From positions 3,368 to 67,367 of the forward strand of contig NZ_JALXPE010000016.1 in the NCBI RefSeq assembly GCF_025143365.1: a stretch of 64,000 nucleotides of DNA. The letters are read 5' to 3'. The notes under the pieces were generated by a model. The model saw nothing but the letters and a program-made list of their open reading frames with translations. It was not told the DNA's origin and did not search any database. Each line of letters starts with the position of its first letter. Position 1 is the first letter of the stretch. The translations under genes and the position numbers were made by a program. This document shows positions 42,747 to 52,081 of this stretch, piece by piece. The DNA comes from Microbacterium sp. p3-SID336 (lineage in GTDB: Bacteria > Actinomycetota > Actinomycetes > Actinomycetales > Microbacteriaceae).

Positions 42747-43955
42747 ATGCGACGATCGATGAAGATCGCCACCGCAGGGGTGGCCCTCTTCGGCCTCATC
42801 GCGCTCGCCGGGTGCACGACCGACCCGTCGGTGGCGCCGGCCGAGTCGGAGAATCCGGAGGAGTCCGCCGAGACGACCGAGTGGTTCGACCAGGAGCTCT
42901 TCGACAAGCAGGATGAGGAGCGCGGGGTCGAGCCGCAGGGACCGGCCGACCAGCCCTACCTCCAGCACATCAACGCGGAGATGGTGGACACGGCGGAGTA
43001 CGCCAGCAGCGGGGCCAAGAAGGCCTGCTTCGCGAACGCCTCGATCTCCAACCCGTGGCGCCAGACCGGGTGGATCACGATGAACGAGCAGCTGAAGGTG
43101 CTGCAGGAGGCCGGAGCGATCAGTGAGATGGAGACGCGCGACGCGCAGGACTCCGACGACACGCAGATCGCCGACATCGACTACTTCATCGCCGAGGGCG
43201 GCTGCGACGTGTTCCTCATCTCGCCCAACAGCACCGCGGCGATGACGCCCGCCGTGGAGCGCGCATGCGAGACGGGCAAGCCCGTCGTGGTGTTCGACCG
43301 CGGCGTGAACACCGACTGCCCCGTCACGTTCATCCACCCGATCGGCGGTTTCGCCTGGGGCATCGACACGGCCGAGTTCCTGATCGACAACCTGGAGGAG
43401 GGAGACAAGGTCGTGGCACTGCGCATCCTCCCCGGGGTCGACGTGCTGGAGCACCGCTGGGCCGGCGCCGAGAAGCTGTTCGACGAGGCCGGCATCGAGG
43501 CCGTGGACTACTTCACGGGCGCGGACCCCGCCGAGATCAAGAGCATCATCAGCGACGAGCTCGCCAAGGGCGACGTGCACGGCATCTGGATGGACGCCGG
43601 CGACGGCGCCGTGGCCGCGATCGAGGCGTTCGAGGACGCCGGCGCCGACTACCCGGTGATGACCGGCGAGGACGAGATGAGCTTCCTGCGCAAGTGGAAG
43701 GACACCGGTCTCACGGGTCTCGCACCGGTCTACTCGAACTTCCAGTGGCGCACCCCGTTGCTCGCGGCGCAGATGATCTTCGCGGGCCAGGAGGTGCCGA
43801 AGGAGTGGGTGCTCCCGCAGAAGCCGATCACCGAGGCCGAGCTGGACCAGTACCTCGAGGCCAACGACGGCATGCCGGACGGCCACTACGCCAAGTTCGG
43901 CGGCGAGGACCTGCCCGGGTATCCGACCGTGTGGCAGGAGCGCCAGATCCCGTGA
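42747..43955 (+). CDS. Sugar-binding lipoprotein of the ABC transporter
   Basis: A 402-residue periplasmic-binding-protein-like lipoprotein. A signal peptide with lipobox LAGC (GLIALAGCTTD) is followed by an acidic linker and a type I binding fold: ACFANASISNPWRQTGWITMNEQL, GGCDVFLISPNSTAAMTPAV and GKPVVVFDRGVN. It should capture the substrate outside the cell for the two RbsC permeases. The sugar cannot be named from sequence. AGAGGAGA precedes the ATG. Confidence 0.92.
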   Translation: MRRSMKIATAGVALFGLIALAGCTTDPSVAPAESENPEESAETTEWFDQELFDKQDEERGVEPQGPADQPYLQHINAEMVDTAEYASSGAKKACFANASISNPWRQTGWITMNEQLKVLQEAGAISEMETRDAQDSDDTQIADIDYFIAEGGCDVFLISPNSTAAMTPAVERACETGKPVVVFDRGVNTDCPVTFIHPIGGFAWGIDTAEFLIDNLEEGDKVVALRILPGVDVLEHRWAGAEKLFDEAGIEAVDYFTGADPAEIKSIISDELAKGDVHGIWMDAGDGAVAAIEAFEDAGADYPVMTGEDEMSFLRKWKDTGLTGLAPVYSNFQWRTPLLAAQMIFAGQEVPKEWVLPQKPITEAELDQYLEANDGMPDGHYAKFGGEDLPGYPTVWQERQIP

Positions 43956-43961
43956 CCCGAG

Positions 43962-44007
43962 GCTCCCGCCCTTCCGCTCCGCACCCGCGGGGTGGGAGGG
44001 TGGGAGC
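43962..44007 (+). terminator. Stem-loop after the binding-protein gene
   Basis: GCTCCCGCCC (43962-43971) pairs with GGGTGGGAGC (43998-44007) with one wobble. There is no T-tract. It lies between the binding-protein and epimerase genes, so it may dampen expression of the downstream enzymes or stabilise the transporter mRNA. Confidence 0.5.
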
Positions 44008-44030
44008 GTCTTCCCGATCGAAGGACGATG

Positions 44031-44882
44031 ATGCCCCGCACGATCGCCGTCAACACCTGGGTGTGGACGTCACCGCTCACCGATGCGACGCTCGAGCCGC
44101 TCGCCCGGAAGGCCGCGGCGCTCGGGTACGACGCGCTGGAGCTGCCGCTGGAGAGCCCCGGCGACTGGGACCCCGGTCGCGCCAGGGAGCTGCTCGACGA
44201 GCTCGGGCTCGGCGCGGTCGTCGTCGGGGCCATGGGGCCCGGGCGGTCGCTGCTCGCCCGCGCCGGCGACGTGCCGGCCACGCAGGAGTACCTGCGGGCG
44301 TGTCTCGACGCTGCCGTCACCCTGCGCGCCCCGGTGGTGGCCGGGCCGTTCTACACCCCGACCGGCGTGACCTGGCGGATGGACGCCGACGAGCGCACCG
44401 CCGCCGTGTCGGAGCTGCGGGAGAACCTCGCGCCCCTGGCGGACACGGCGGCGGAGACCGGACTGATCCTGGCCGTCGAACCCCTCAACAGGTATGAGAC
44501 GAGCCTGCTGAACACCGTGGAGCAGAGCCTGGATGCGCTCGACCCGCTGCTGGGCGCGGGCGTGGGGCTCGCGCTCGACACGTATCACCTCAACATCGAG
44601 GAGAAGCGGCCCGCGGAGGCGGTGCGTGCGGCCGGAGCCGCCATCGCGCACGTGCAGGTCTGCGGCAGCGACCGCGGGGCCGTGGGCGACGACCACACCG
44701 ACTGGCCCGCGTTGCTGCAGGCCCTCGACGACGTCGGCTACCGCGGCGTGCTCGGCCTGGAGAGCTTCACGGGCGAGAACGCCACCATCGCGGTCGCCGC
44801 CTCCGTGTGGCGCCCGCTCGCCGCGAGCCAGGACGAGCTGGCCGCCCGCAGCATCGCCGCCCTCCGCGCCCTCGGCACCTGA
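44031..44882 (+). CDS. Sugar phosphate isomerase/epimerase (tagatose/psicose 3-epimerase-like)
   Basis: A 283-residue AP-endonuclease-2-type TIM barrel: [51 protein letters not shown] (metal Glu), [12 protein letters not shown] (Asp/His) and VLGLESFTG (final Glu). This pattern fits D-tagatose/D-psicose 3-epimerases. The second of two tandem ATGs (44031) suits the AAGGA ribosome site better than 44028. Confidence 0.85.
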   Translation: MPRTIAVNTWVWTSPLTDATLEPLARKAAALGYDALELPLESPGDWDPGRARELLDELGLGAVVVGAMGPGRSLLARAGDVPATQEYLRACLDAAVTLRAPVVAGPFYTPTGVTWRMDADERTAAVSELRENLAPLADTAAETGLILAVEPLNRYETSLLNTVEQSLDALDPLLGAGVGLALDTYHLNIEEKRPAEAVRAAGAAIAHVQVCGSDRGAVGDDHTDWPALLQALDDVGYRGVLGLESFTGENATIAVAASVWRPLAASQDELAARSIAALRALGT

Positions 44883-44888
44883 CCCGTC

Positions 44889-44935
44889 CGCACACCCGCC
44901 CGCCGCCCCCGCACACCCGCCCCCGCACACCCGCC
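44889..44935. repeat. Short tandem repeats before the 44950 gene
   Basis: The 12-mer CGCACACCCGCC occurs at 44889, 44910 and 44924. It fills most of the 67-bp gap between the two isomerase genes. It may be simple slippage. Confidence 0.7.
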
Positions 44936-44949
44936 CCGAAGGAGCATCC

Positions 44950-45957
44950 ATGAGCACTCACCCGGTCACCCTGTTCACGGGCCAATGGGCCGACCTGCCG
45001 TTCGAGGAGGTCGCGCGGCTCGCGGCCGACTGGGGGTACGACGGCCTGGAGATCGCCGCCTCGGGGGACCACCTCGACCTGCTCCGCGCCGACGAGGACG
45101 ACGCCTACGTCGCGTCGCGGCGGGAGATCCTCGACCGGCACGGGCTTCAGGTCTTCGCGATCTCGAACCACCTCGCGGGGCAGGCGGTGTGCGACGACCC
45201 GATCGACTTCCGCCACCAGGCGATCCTGCGCCCGTCCGTCTGGGGGGACGGCGCCGCGGAGGGCGTGCGGCAGCGCGCGGCGGAGGACATGAAGCGCGCG
45301 GCGCGCGTGGCGCGCAAGCTCGGCGTCGACACGGTGGTCGGCTTCACCGGTTCGTCCATCTGGCCGTTCGTGGCGATGTTCCCGCCCGTGCCCGCCGCGG
45401 TGATCGAGGCAGGGTTCCAGGACTTCGCCGACCGGTGGAACCCGATCCTGGACGTGTTCGACGCCGAGGGCGTGCGCTTCGCCCACGAGGTGCACCCGGG
45501 GGAGATCGCCTACGACTACTGGTCGAGCGTGCGCGCCCTGGACGCGATCGACCACCGGGAGGCGTTCGGGTTCAACTGGGACCCCTCGCACATGATGTGG
45601 CAGAACATCGACCCGGTCGGTTTCATCGTCGACTTCGCGGATCGCATCTACCACGTCGACTGCAAGGACACCCGGATGCGTCCGCGCAACGGCAGGGCGG
45701 GAGTGCTCGGCTCGCACCTGCCGTGGGGCGACCCGCGGCGCGGCTGGGATTTCGTCTCGACGGGTCACGGCGACGTGCCGTGGGAGGACGCCTTCCGCGC
45801 GCTCGACGCGATCGGCTACCGGGGCCCCATCTCGATCGAGTGGGAGGACGCGGGCATGGACCGTCTGCACGGCGCACCCCAGGCGCTCGCGTTCGTGCGG
45901 TCGCTGCTGTGGCCGCCGCCTGCCGCGTCGTTCGACGCCGCGTTCAGCAACCAGTGA
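44950..45957 (+). CDS. Sugar phosphate isomerase/epimerase, second copy
   Basis: A 335-residue xylose-isomerase-like TIM barrel: [56 protein letters not shown] (metal Glu), [16 protein letters not shown] (Asp/His), [13 protein letters not shown] and [12 protein letters not shown] (Glu). GAAGGAGC precedes the ATG. It is related to but distinct from the first isomerase and likely catalyses another step of the same sugar or polyol pathway. Confidence 0.85.
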   Translation: MSTHPVTLFTGQWADLPFEEVARLAADWGYDGLEIAASGDHLDLLRADEDDAYVASRREILDRHGLQVFAISNHLAGQAVCDDPIDFRHQAILRPSVWGDGAAEGVRQRAAEDMKRAARVARKLGVDTVVGFTGSSIWPFVAMFPPVPAAVIEAGFQDFADRWNPILDVFDAEGVRFAHEVHPGEIAYDYWSSVRALDAIDHREAFGFNWDPSHMMWQNIDPVGFIVDFADRIYHVDCKDTRMRPRNGRAGVLGSHLPWGDPRRGWDFVSTGHGDVPWEDAFRALDAIGYRGPISIEWEDAGMDRLHGAPQALAFVRSLLWPPPAASFDAAFSNQ

Positions 45958-45969
45958 CGCGCGTCGACC

Positions 45970-46938
45970 TCACGGCTCGCGGAGCCGGACGAGCCGCTCG
46001 TGCCCCGTCTCCTCGAGCTCCGCGATGTCGTCGCGCGACTTGAGGAAGTCGGAGAACGAGCGGTAGCCCAGCGCCTTCTCGCTGAAGGACGGGTCCATCC
46101 GGCGCATGTGGGTCTTCACGGCGGAGCTGTGCAGCCACTCGTCCGCGTCCGCCTTGTCGTGGCCGAGCCGCAGCGCACGCTCCAGCAGACGCGTGGCCTC
46201 GCCCTGGTCGTCCACCTTCTGCTCCTCGACCTTCGGCTCCTCCGCCTTGGCCTTGGACTTCGCGCGCTTCGGGGCCGTCTTCGGCTTCGCGGCCGTGTCC
46301 GCCACGGACTCCGCGGCGGGAGCGGCGGCGGTCACCGGAGCAGCCGTCGTGGCCGGAGCGGGCTTGGCCGGGCGGGCGACGCCTGGCAGCGAGTCGTACG
46401 ACTCGAACTCGTCGCACGCGGCGGCGAGGGACTTCGCGGTGGAGCCGGCGACGCCCACCCCGATCACGTAGCGGCCGAGGCGCTTGCACCGCTGCGCGAG
46501 CGGCACGTAGTCGCTGTCGCCCGCCACGATCACCACGTGCGTGAGGTCGGGCAGCCGGAACATGTCCTCCACCGCGTCGACGGCGAGGCGGATGTCGGCG
46601 CCGTTCTTGGCGTAGGCCGCCGCGGGGAAGAGCTGCACGAGGTCGACCGCGCGGGCCACGAGCTGCGAGCGGTACTCGGCGTTCACGGGAGACGACCAGT
46701 CGGCGTAGGCCCTCGTGAGCACGAGCGTGCCGAACGAGGCCGCGTAGTCGATGATCGCGCCCACCTCGATCATGGCGCTGCTCAACCGCTCGGCGACCTC
46801 GGGGTCGTTCGGGTTCTCGGTGATGCGCTGGCGGTCCTTGCCGTACGAGTTGCGGCCGTGCACGCGGTCGTACCAGGAGATGACGATGTTGTCGAAGTCG
46901 AGGTACACCGCCACGCGGGCGTCGGTCGTCTCAGCCAC
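45970..46938 (-). CDS. NYN-domain protein with C-terminal OST-HTH/LOTUS-like region
   Basis: A 322-residue protein. The N-terminal NYN (PIN-like) RNase fold has VAVYLDFDNIVISWYD, NGADIRLAVDAVEDM and VVIVAGDSDYVPLAQRCKRLG, with the conserved acidic residues present. A Pro/Ala then Lys/Glu linker (about 190-250) leads to a C-terminal domain (EATRLLERALRLG, VKTHMRRMDPSFSEKALGYRSF) like OST-HTH. Such proteins are probable RNA-processing nucleases. It starts 8 bp inside the previous gene end. Confidence 0.85.
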   Translation of the reverse strand: MAETTDARVAVYLDFDNIVISWYDRVHGRNSYGKDRQRITENPNDPEVAERLSSAMIEVGAIIDYAASFGTLVLTRAYADWSSPVNAEYRSQLVARAVDLVQLFPAAAYAKNGADIRLAVDAVEDMFRLPDLTHVVIVAGDSDYVPLAQRCKRLGRYVIGVGVAGSTAKSLAAACDEFESYDSLPGVARPAKPAPATTAAPVTAAAPAAESVADTAAKPKTAPKRAKSKAKAEEPKVEEQKVDDQGEATRLLERALRLGHDKADADEWLHSSAVKTHMRRMDPSFSEKALGYRSFSDFLKSRDDIAELEETGHERLVRLREP

Positions 46939-47926
46939 GTGCGTCCTCCTCGCCGGGGTAGCGCACGCCGATCTGCGCGCGGATCTCGTCGAGGGCGCCC
47001 ATGATCGCCACGGTCTCGGCGATCGGCAGGATGTCGCCCTCCAGGGTGCCCGCGGCCACGAGGCGCTCGGCCGCCAGGGCCTCGAACTGCATGCCGCGGC
47101 CCTCGATGTCGGTCACGTACTCCTCCTGCACCGTGCCGTCCGGCAGGACCAGGCGGAACGTGGTGGGGGCGTACCAGACGCGGTCGATGTCGATGCGGGC
47201 GGCCGTGCCCACGATGCTGGCCGCGTTCGGGCCGGCGCCGCGCGAGGAGGAGAGGCTGGTGGAGATGGCACCGCCCTCGTGCGTCATCACGGTCGCCACC
47301 TCGGAGTCGGCGCCGGTCTCGACCAGTCGGCCGACCGCGCGGATGCTCGTCGGGGCGCCCAGGATGTCCCAGATGAAGGAGATCGGGTAGATGCCGAGGT
47401 CGAGCAGGGCGCCGCCGCCCAGCTCGAGCGCGTTCAGGCGATGGTCCGGATCGGTGGACAGCAGCTGCGTGTGGTCGGCGCTCACAGCGCGGATCTCGCC
47501 CAGTGCGCCCTCCGCGATCAGCTCGCGGATGCGCACCATGTGCGGCAGATACCGCGTCCACATCGCCTCGGTCACCAACAGGCCGCGCTCGGCTGCCAGC
47601 GCCTGCAGATCGGCGGCCTCGGCCTGCGTCAGCGTGAACGCCTTCTCGATCAGCACGTGCTTGCCGTGCTCCAGCGCCAGACGGGCGTTCGCGTGGTGCA
47701 TCGGGTGCGGGGTGGAGACGTACACGATGTCGACGTCGGGGTCAGCCACGAGCGCCTCGTACGAGGGATGGGCGTGCGGGATGTCGAACCGCGCGGCGAA
47801 CGCGTCGGCGGACTCCTGCGAGCGCGACCCCACCGCGACCAGTTCGAGGCCCGCCGTGCGCAGGTCGGATGCGAACGCGCCGGCGATGCCGCCGGTCGCG
47901 AGGATTCCCCAACGAAGACCAGTCAT
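46931..47926 (-). CDS. Gfo/Idh/MocA-family dehydrogenase
   Basis: A 331-residue oxidoreductase with WGILATGGIAGAFASDL, DIVYVSTPHPMHHANARLAL, GKHVLIEKAFTLT and GGGALLDLGIYPISF. The layout resembles dihydrodiol/glucose-fructose-type dehydrogenases. I chose the ATG at 47926 because the frame beyond is antisense to the divergent gene and a TACGCT -10 box (47933-47938) is 6 nt upstream. It is co-transcribed with the NYN gene. Confidence 0.87.
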   Translation of the reverse strand: MTGLRWGILATGGIAGAFASDLRTAGLELVAVGSRSQESADAFAARFDIPHAHPSYEALVADPDVDIVYVSTPHPMHHANARLALEHGKHVLIEKAFTLTQAEAADLQALAAERGLLVTEAMWTRYLPHMVRIRELIAEGALGEIRAVSADHTQLLSTDPDHRLNALELGGGALLDLGIYPISFIWDILGAPTSIRAVGRLVETGADSEVATVMTHEGGAISTSLSSSRGAGPNAASIVGTAARIDIDRVWYAPTTFRLVLPDGTVQEEYVTDIEGRGMQFEALAAERLVAAGTLEGDILPIAETVAIMGALDEIRAQIGVRYPGEEDARG

Positions 47927-48018
47927 GGTCTCAGCGTAGAGGGTGGGGTGGATATGTCGCCGTGTGACGTCGCATGACACCCGGCATCGCCGCCATGGCC
48001 GCGGCGCCCGTGCGCTCC

Positions 48019-48024
48019 TACCGT
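48019..48024 (+). promoter_or_regulatory. -10 box TACCGT of the 48032 operon, leaderless
   Basis: TACCGT ends 7 nt before the ATG at 48032. It heads the eight-gene monooxygenase/ABC cluster. Confidence 0.5.
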
Positions 48025-48031
48025 GACGGAC

Positions 48032-49426
48032 ATGACGGAGACCCTCGTGATCGGCGCCATGGTGCGCACGCTCGGCGCCCACCCGTCGGGCTGGCGACAG
48101 CCCGGCGCCCACCGCGACCCCGCGCGCGACGCCGAGATCCTGCGGCACATCGCCCGCGAGGGGGAGGACGCGGGGCTGGACTACCTCTTCTTCGGCGACT
48201 GGCTCGCCACCGGACCCGACCTGGAATTCCGTGACCCGTACCTGCTCGCCCGCATCGACCCCCTGAGCGCCGTGCTGTACCTCGCGGGGGTGACGTCGCG
48301 GATCGGCCTCATCGCGACGGTCAACACCACCTACGCCGATCCCTATGCCACCGCCAGGGCGCTCGCCTCGCTGGACCTGCTGTCGGGAGGGCGCGCGGGC
48401 GTGAATCTCGTCACCGGCGCCGAGCCGCGTGCGGCAGGCAACCACGGTCGCGGCGCCCACGCCGACACCGAGACCAGGTACGACAGGGCCGAGGAGTTCG
48501 TCGAGGCCCTGCGCCGGCTGTGGGACTCGTGGGACGAGGACGCCTGGATCGCCGACGCCGCGCGCGGGGTGCTGATCGACCCGGACGGACTGCACGCCGC
48601 GGACCTCGACGGTGCGCACGTGCGGGTGTCCGGTCCGCTCAACGTCGCGCGCCCGCCCCAGGGTCGCCTCCCGCTCGTGCACGCCGGCACCTCACCGCGG
48701 TCGCGGAGGCTCGCGGCCACGGTGGCGGACCTGGCCCTGATCGCGGCGCCGACCCTGGACGACGCCATCGCCACGCGCCGCACGCTGCACGAGATCGCAG
48801 TCGAGGCAGGCCGCTCGCCGGAGGAGCTCCGGGTGATCGCGCCCGTGCTTCCCGTCGTCGCCGACACCGACGCCGAGGCGCACCGGATCGTGGAGCGGCT
48901 GCTCGCCCTGGTCCCGCTCGCGGAGGGGCATCAGGCGACGCGCCCGGGCTTCCCCGCGAACCGCACGGTCGCCGCTCTCGCGGATGCCTTCGACGTGGCC
49001 ATCGACGACCCGCTGCGGCTGTCCTCGTTCGACGCTCCGGTCCGTCCGGCCGAGGCCCTGCGGCTGGGGGAGCGCGGAGCAGTGCTCATCGACCGCGTGC
49101 GCACGATCGCCGGGGTCGGCTCCGCGACCGGGGTGCCGCTCACCTGGCGGCACCTGGTCGCCGCCCACGCCGTCCCCGCGGCCTTCGTGGTCGGCGACGC
49201 CCGCGCCATCACCGACCACGTCGAGACCTGGCGCGACGAGGGCGCCGCGGACGGCTTCAACGTGCTCTCCGCCTTCCAGCCCGCGCAGTTCGAGGCTTTC
49301 ACGCGGCTCGCCGTCCCGGAGCTCCGTCGCCGGGGGCTGCTCGCCCCGCCGCCCGAGGCCGACGCCGACGGTCGCCCGCCGACCCTTCGCGACCGCCTCC
49401 GCGTGTCGTCGCGTGTCGGCGCCTGA
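48032..49426 (+). CDS. LLM flavin monooxygenase (nitrilotriacetate monooxygenase family)
   Basis: A 464-residue luciferase-like TIM barrel: VIGAMVRTLGAHPSGWRQPGA, DYLFFGDWLATGPDLEF, RIGLIATVNTTYADPYATARAL and SGGRAGVNLVTGAEPRAAGNHG. This pattern is typical of NtaA/SnaA/DszA FMNH2-dependent monooxygenases. It needs a separate flavin reductase, which is not in the cluster. It is the first gene before the peptide-type ABC transporter. Confidence 0.9.
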   Translation: MTETLVIGAMVRTLGAHPSGWRQPGAHRDPARDAEILRHIAREGEDAGLDYLFFGDWLATGPDLEFRDPYLLARIDPLSAVLYLAGVTSRIGLIATVNTTYADPYATARALASLDLLSGGRAGVNLVTGAEPRAAGNHGRGAHADTETRYDRAEEFVEALRRLWDSWDEDAWIADAARGVLIDPDGLHAADLDGAHVRVSGPLNVARPPQGRLPLVHAGTSPRSRRLAATVADLALIAAPTLDDAIATRRTLHEIAVEAGRSPEELRVIAPVLPVVADTDAEAHRIVERLLALVPLAEGHQATRPGFPANRTVAALADAFDVAIDDPLRLSSFDAPVRPAEALRLGERGAVLIDRVRTIAGVGSATGVPLTWRHLVAAHAVPAAFVVGDARAITDHVETWRDEGAADGFNVLSAFQPAQFEAFTRLAVPELRRRGLLAPPPEADADGRPPTLRDRLRVSSRVGA

Positions 49427-49464
49427 AAACCCCAGCCCGAATCCCTGACCGAGGAGACCTCCGC

Positions 49465-51099
49465 ATGAACCGCCGCCTCATCCGCACCGCCGCCGTCGCC
49501 GTCCCGCTCGTCCTGGCGGGGAGTCTCGCCGCGTGCGCGACCTCCCCGGCCCCGGGCAACACTCCCTCCGACAGCGGTGACCCCGTCGCCGGGGGCACGC
49601 TCACCTACCTCGAGCACCAGGCGTACACGAACCTGTACCCGCCGCAGGCCGGCTTCTACCCCAACGGCGGCATCGTGAACAACATCACCGCCCGCCTCAC
49701 CTGGCAGAACCCGGAGACGCTGGAGATCGAGCCGTGGATCGCGTCCGCGTGGACCGTGAACGACGACGCCACCGCGTACACGTTCGACCTGCAGCCCGGC
49801 GTCACCTTCTCCGACGGCACGCCCGTCGACGCGGCGGCGGTCGCCAAGAACTTCGACACGTACGGTCTCGGCGACGCGGACCGCGGGCTGACCGTCTCGG
49901 AGGCCATCAACAACTACGCGAGGAGCGAGGTGGTCGACGAGGACACGGTGACCTTCCGCTTCACGGCGCCCTCGCCGGGATTCCTGCAGGCGACCTCGAC
50001 CATCAACAGCGGGCTCCTGTCGCCCGAAACCCTCGACGGCACCATCGAGGACTTCGGCGCGGGCAACGCCGAGGAGATCATCGGCTCCGGTCCCTTCACC
50101 GTCACGGACGAGAAGCTCGGCACGGAGTACACGCTCACGGCACGCGCGGACTACGACTGGGCGCCCGAGAGCGCGGACAACGACGGTCGTGCGTACCTCG
50201 ACGCCGTGCACGTCCTCGTCACGCCGGAGGACTCCGTCCGCATCGGCTCGCTACTCGCCGGGCAGGCCGACTACGTGCGCTACGTGCAGGCGTTCGACGA
50301 GGACCGCGTGGAGGGCGCCGGCTTCACGCTGTACGCGCCGCAGACGCGCGGAGTGAACAACTCGATCGCGCTGCGCCCCGACAACCCGCTGCTGGCGGAC
50401 ATCCGCGTGCGGCAGGCTCTCATCGCGGCCGTGGATGCGCAGGAGGTCGTCGACACCCTCTTCACGGAGAACTACCCGGTCGCCACCTCCGTGCTGTCGT
50501 CCCAGGCCGTCGGGTACAAGGACGAGTCCGCGTACTACGCGCACGACCCCGAGAAGGCGGAGCAGCTGCTCGAGGACGCCGGCTGGACGCCCGGCGCCGA
50601 CGGCATCCGCGAGAAGGACGGCGAGCGCCTCGCCCTCACGGTGTACGAGGCGAAGCCGCAGCCGCTGTCGAAGCAGACGCTGGAGCTCATCGCCCAGCAG
50701 CTGGCGGCGGTCGGCGTGGAGCTGACGGTGAAGCCGGGCGACGCGGGCTCCTATGCCGAGGACACCAGGGACCCGCTGAAGACGGGGCTCTACCACTCCA
50801 TGGTCGGCCGCGCGGACCTCGATGTCATCAAGAGCCAGTACTTCACGAAGAACCGCGACGTGCTGATCTCGCAGGACGCGACCCTCGACGAGCTGCTGCT
50901 CGCCGTGGCGTCCGAGCCCGACGCCGAGAAGCGCATCGCCGCCTCGCAGGCCGTGCAGGACTACATCGCCGAGCAGGCGTACGTGATCCCGCTGTTCGAG
51001 GAGCCGCAGGTGTACGGGGTCGCGACCTCCGTCCACGGCGTCGCGTTCGAGTCCGTCGGACGCCCGACGTTCTCCGGCGTCTGGCTCGCGGAGCACTGA
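49465..51099 (+). CDS. ABC substrate-binding lipoprotein (KPN_01854-like, SBP_bac_5)
   Basis: A 544-residue lipoprotein. The signal peptide ends in LAAC. The SBP_bac_5 fold is seen in GGTLTYLEHQAYTNLYPP, YTFDLQPGVTFSDGTPVDAAAV and DIRVRQALIAAVDAQEVVDTL. The context with luciferase-like and alkylhydroperoxidase genes matches a conserved but uncharacterised transporter cluster (KPN_01854 type). GAGGAGA precedes the ATG. Confidence 0.9.
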   Translation: MNRRLIRTAAVAVPLVLAGSLAACATSPAPGNTPSDSGDPVAGGTLTYLEHQAYTNLYPPQAGFYPNGGIVNNITARLTWQNPETLEIEPWIASAWTVNDDATAYTFDLQPGVTFSDGTPVDAAAVAKNFDTYGLGDADRGLTVSEAINNYARSEVVDEDTVTFRFTAPSPGFLQATSTINSGLLSPETLDGTIEDFGAGNAEEIIGSGPFTVTDEKLGTEYTLTARADYDWAPESADNDGRAYLDAVHVLVTPEDSVRIGSLLAGQADYVRYVQAFDEDRVEGAGFTLYAPQTRGVNNSIALRPDNPLLADIRVRQALIAAVDAQEVVDTLFTENYPVATSVLSSQAVGYKDESAYYAHDPEKAEQLLEDAGWTPGADGIREKDGERLALTVYEAKPQPLSKQTLELIAQQLAAVGVELTVKPGDAGSYAEDTRDPLKTGLYHSMVGRADLDVIKSQYFTKNRDVLISQDATLDELLLAVASEPDAEKRIAASQAVQDYIAEQAYVIPLFEEPQVYGVATSVHGVAFESVGRPTFSGVWLAEH

Positions 51100-51115
51100 G
51101 GGCACCGGTGACCCG

Positions 51116-52081
51116 ATGACCTTCGTGCTCCGACGAGCCGGGCAGGCCGCGATCGTGCTGGTCGCGGCCTTCACGGCCACCTTCTTCCTGCTGCAGCTGC
51201 TTCCGGGCGACGCGATCCTCATCAAGTTCTCCGACCCGAGCCTCGGGCTGTCGCCGGAGCAGCTGGACGACATCCGCGCGACCTACGGGGCGGACCTGCC
51301 TTGGTGGCAGCAGTACCTGCACGCCGGGCTCGGCTTCCTCGCGGGCGACTTCGGGTACTCGACGCAGTTCGGCACTCCGGTGCTGACGATGCTGGCCGAG
51401 GCGCTGCCCGCGACGCTGCTGCTCGCGTCGCTCGGACTCGTCGTGGCCTTGGTGCTTGCAGTGCTGATCGCCGGGCTGTCAGCGCTCGCCCCGTTCGCCT
51501 GGCTGCGCGACGGGCTGCGCCAGGTGCCTGGTCTCTTCGTCGCGGTGCCGGTCTTCTGGCTCGGCATCCTGCTCATCCAGGTGTTCTCGTTCGGCCTCGG
51601 CTGGGTGCCCATCGTCGGCGCCGACCCCGTGTCCGGGCTGATCCTGCCCGTGCTCACGCTGGCCGTGCCGATCTCGGCGCCGCTCGCGCAGGTGCTGGTG
51701 CGCTCGATCGACCGAGTGCAGGCGCAGCCCTTCGTCACGGTCGTCCGCGCCAAGGGCGCCCCGCCCGTCTGGGTGCTGACCCGCTCGGTGGCCAGGAACG
51801 CCGCCGTGCCGACGCTCACGATCGCCGGCGTGCTGTTCGGGGAGCTCGTGGGAGGCGCGGTCGTGACCGAGACCGTGTTCGGCCGCACCGGCATCGGGAG
51901 ACTGACGGAGCAGGCCGTCGCGAACCAGGACATCCCGGTCCTGCAGGGCGTGGTGCTGCTGTCGGCGCTCGGCTTCGTGCTGATCAGCCTCGCGGTCGAC
52001 ATCGCCACTCCGCTCATCGACCCGCGGCAGCGCACCGTGCGCACGCCGACCCGCCGCACGCTCCAGGAGGCGACCGCATGA
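51116..52081 (+). CDS. ABC permease, DppB type
   Basis: A 321-residue six-segment membrane protein with the EAA loop VVRAKGAPPVWVLTRSVARNA and the C-terminal GELVGGAVVTETVFGRTGIGRL. It forms half of the channel with the next gene. It overlaps that gene by 4 bases. Confidence 0.92.
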   Translation: MTFVLRRAGQAAIVLVAAFTATFFLLQLLPGDAILIKFSDPSLGLSPEQLDDIRATYGADLPWWQQYLHAGLGFLAGDFGYSTQFGTPVLTMLAEALPATLLLASLGLVVALVLAVLIAGLSALAPFAWLRDGLRQVPGLFVAVPVFWLGILLIQVFSFGLGWVPIVGADPVSGLILPVLTLAVPISAPLAQVLVRSIDRVQAQPFVTVVRAKGAPPVWVLTRSVARNAAVPTLTIAGVLFGELVGGAVVTETVFGRTGIGRLTEQAVANQDIPVLQGVVLLSALGFVLISLAVDIATPLIDPRQRTVRTPTRRTLQEATA

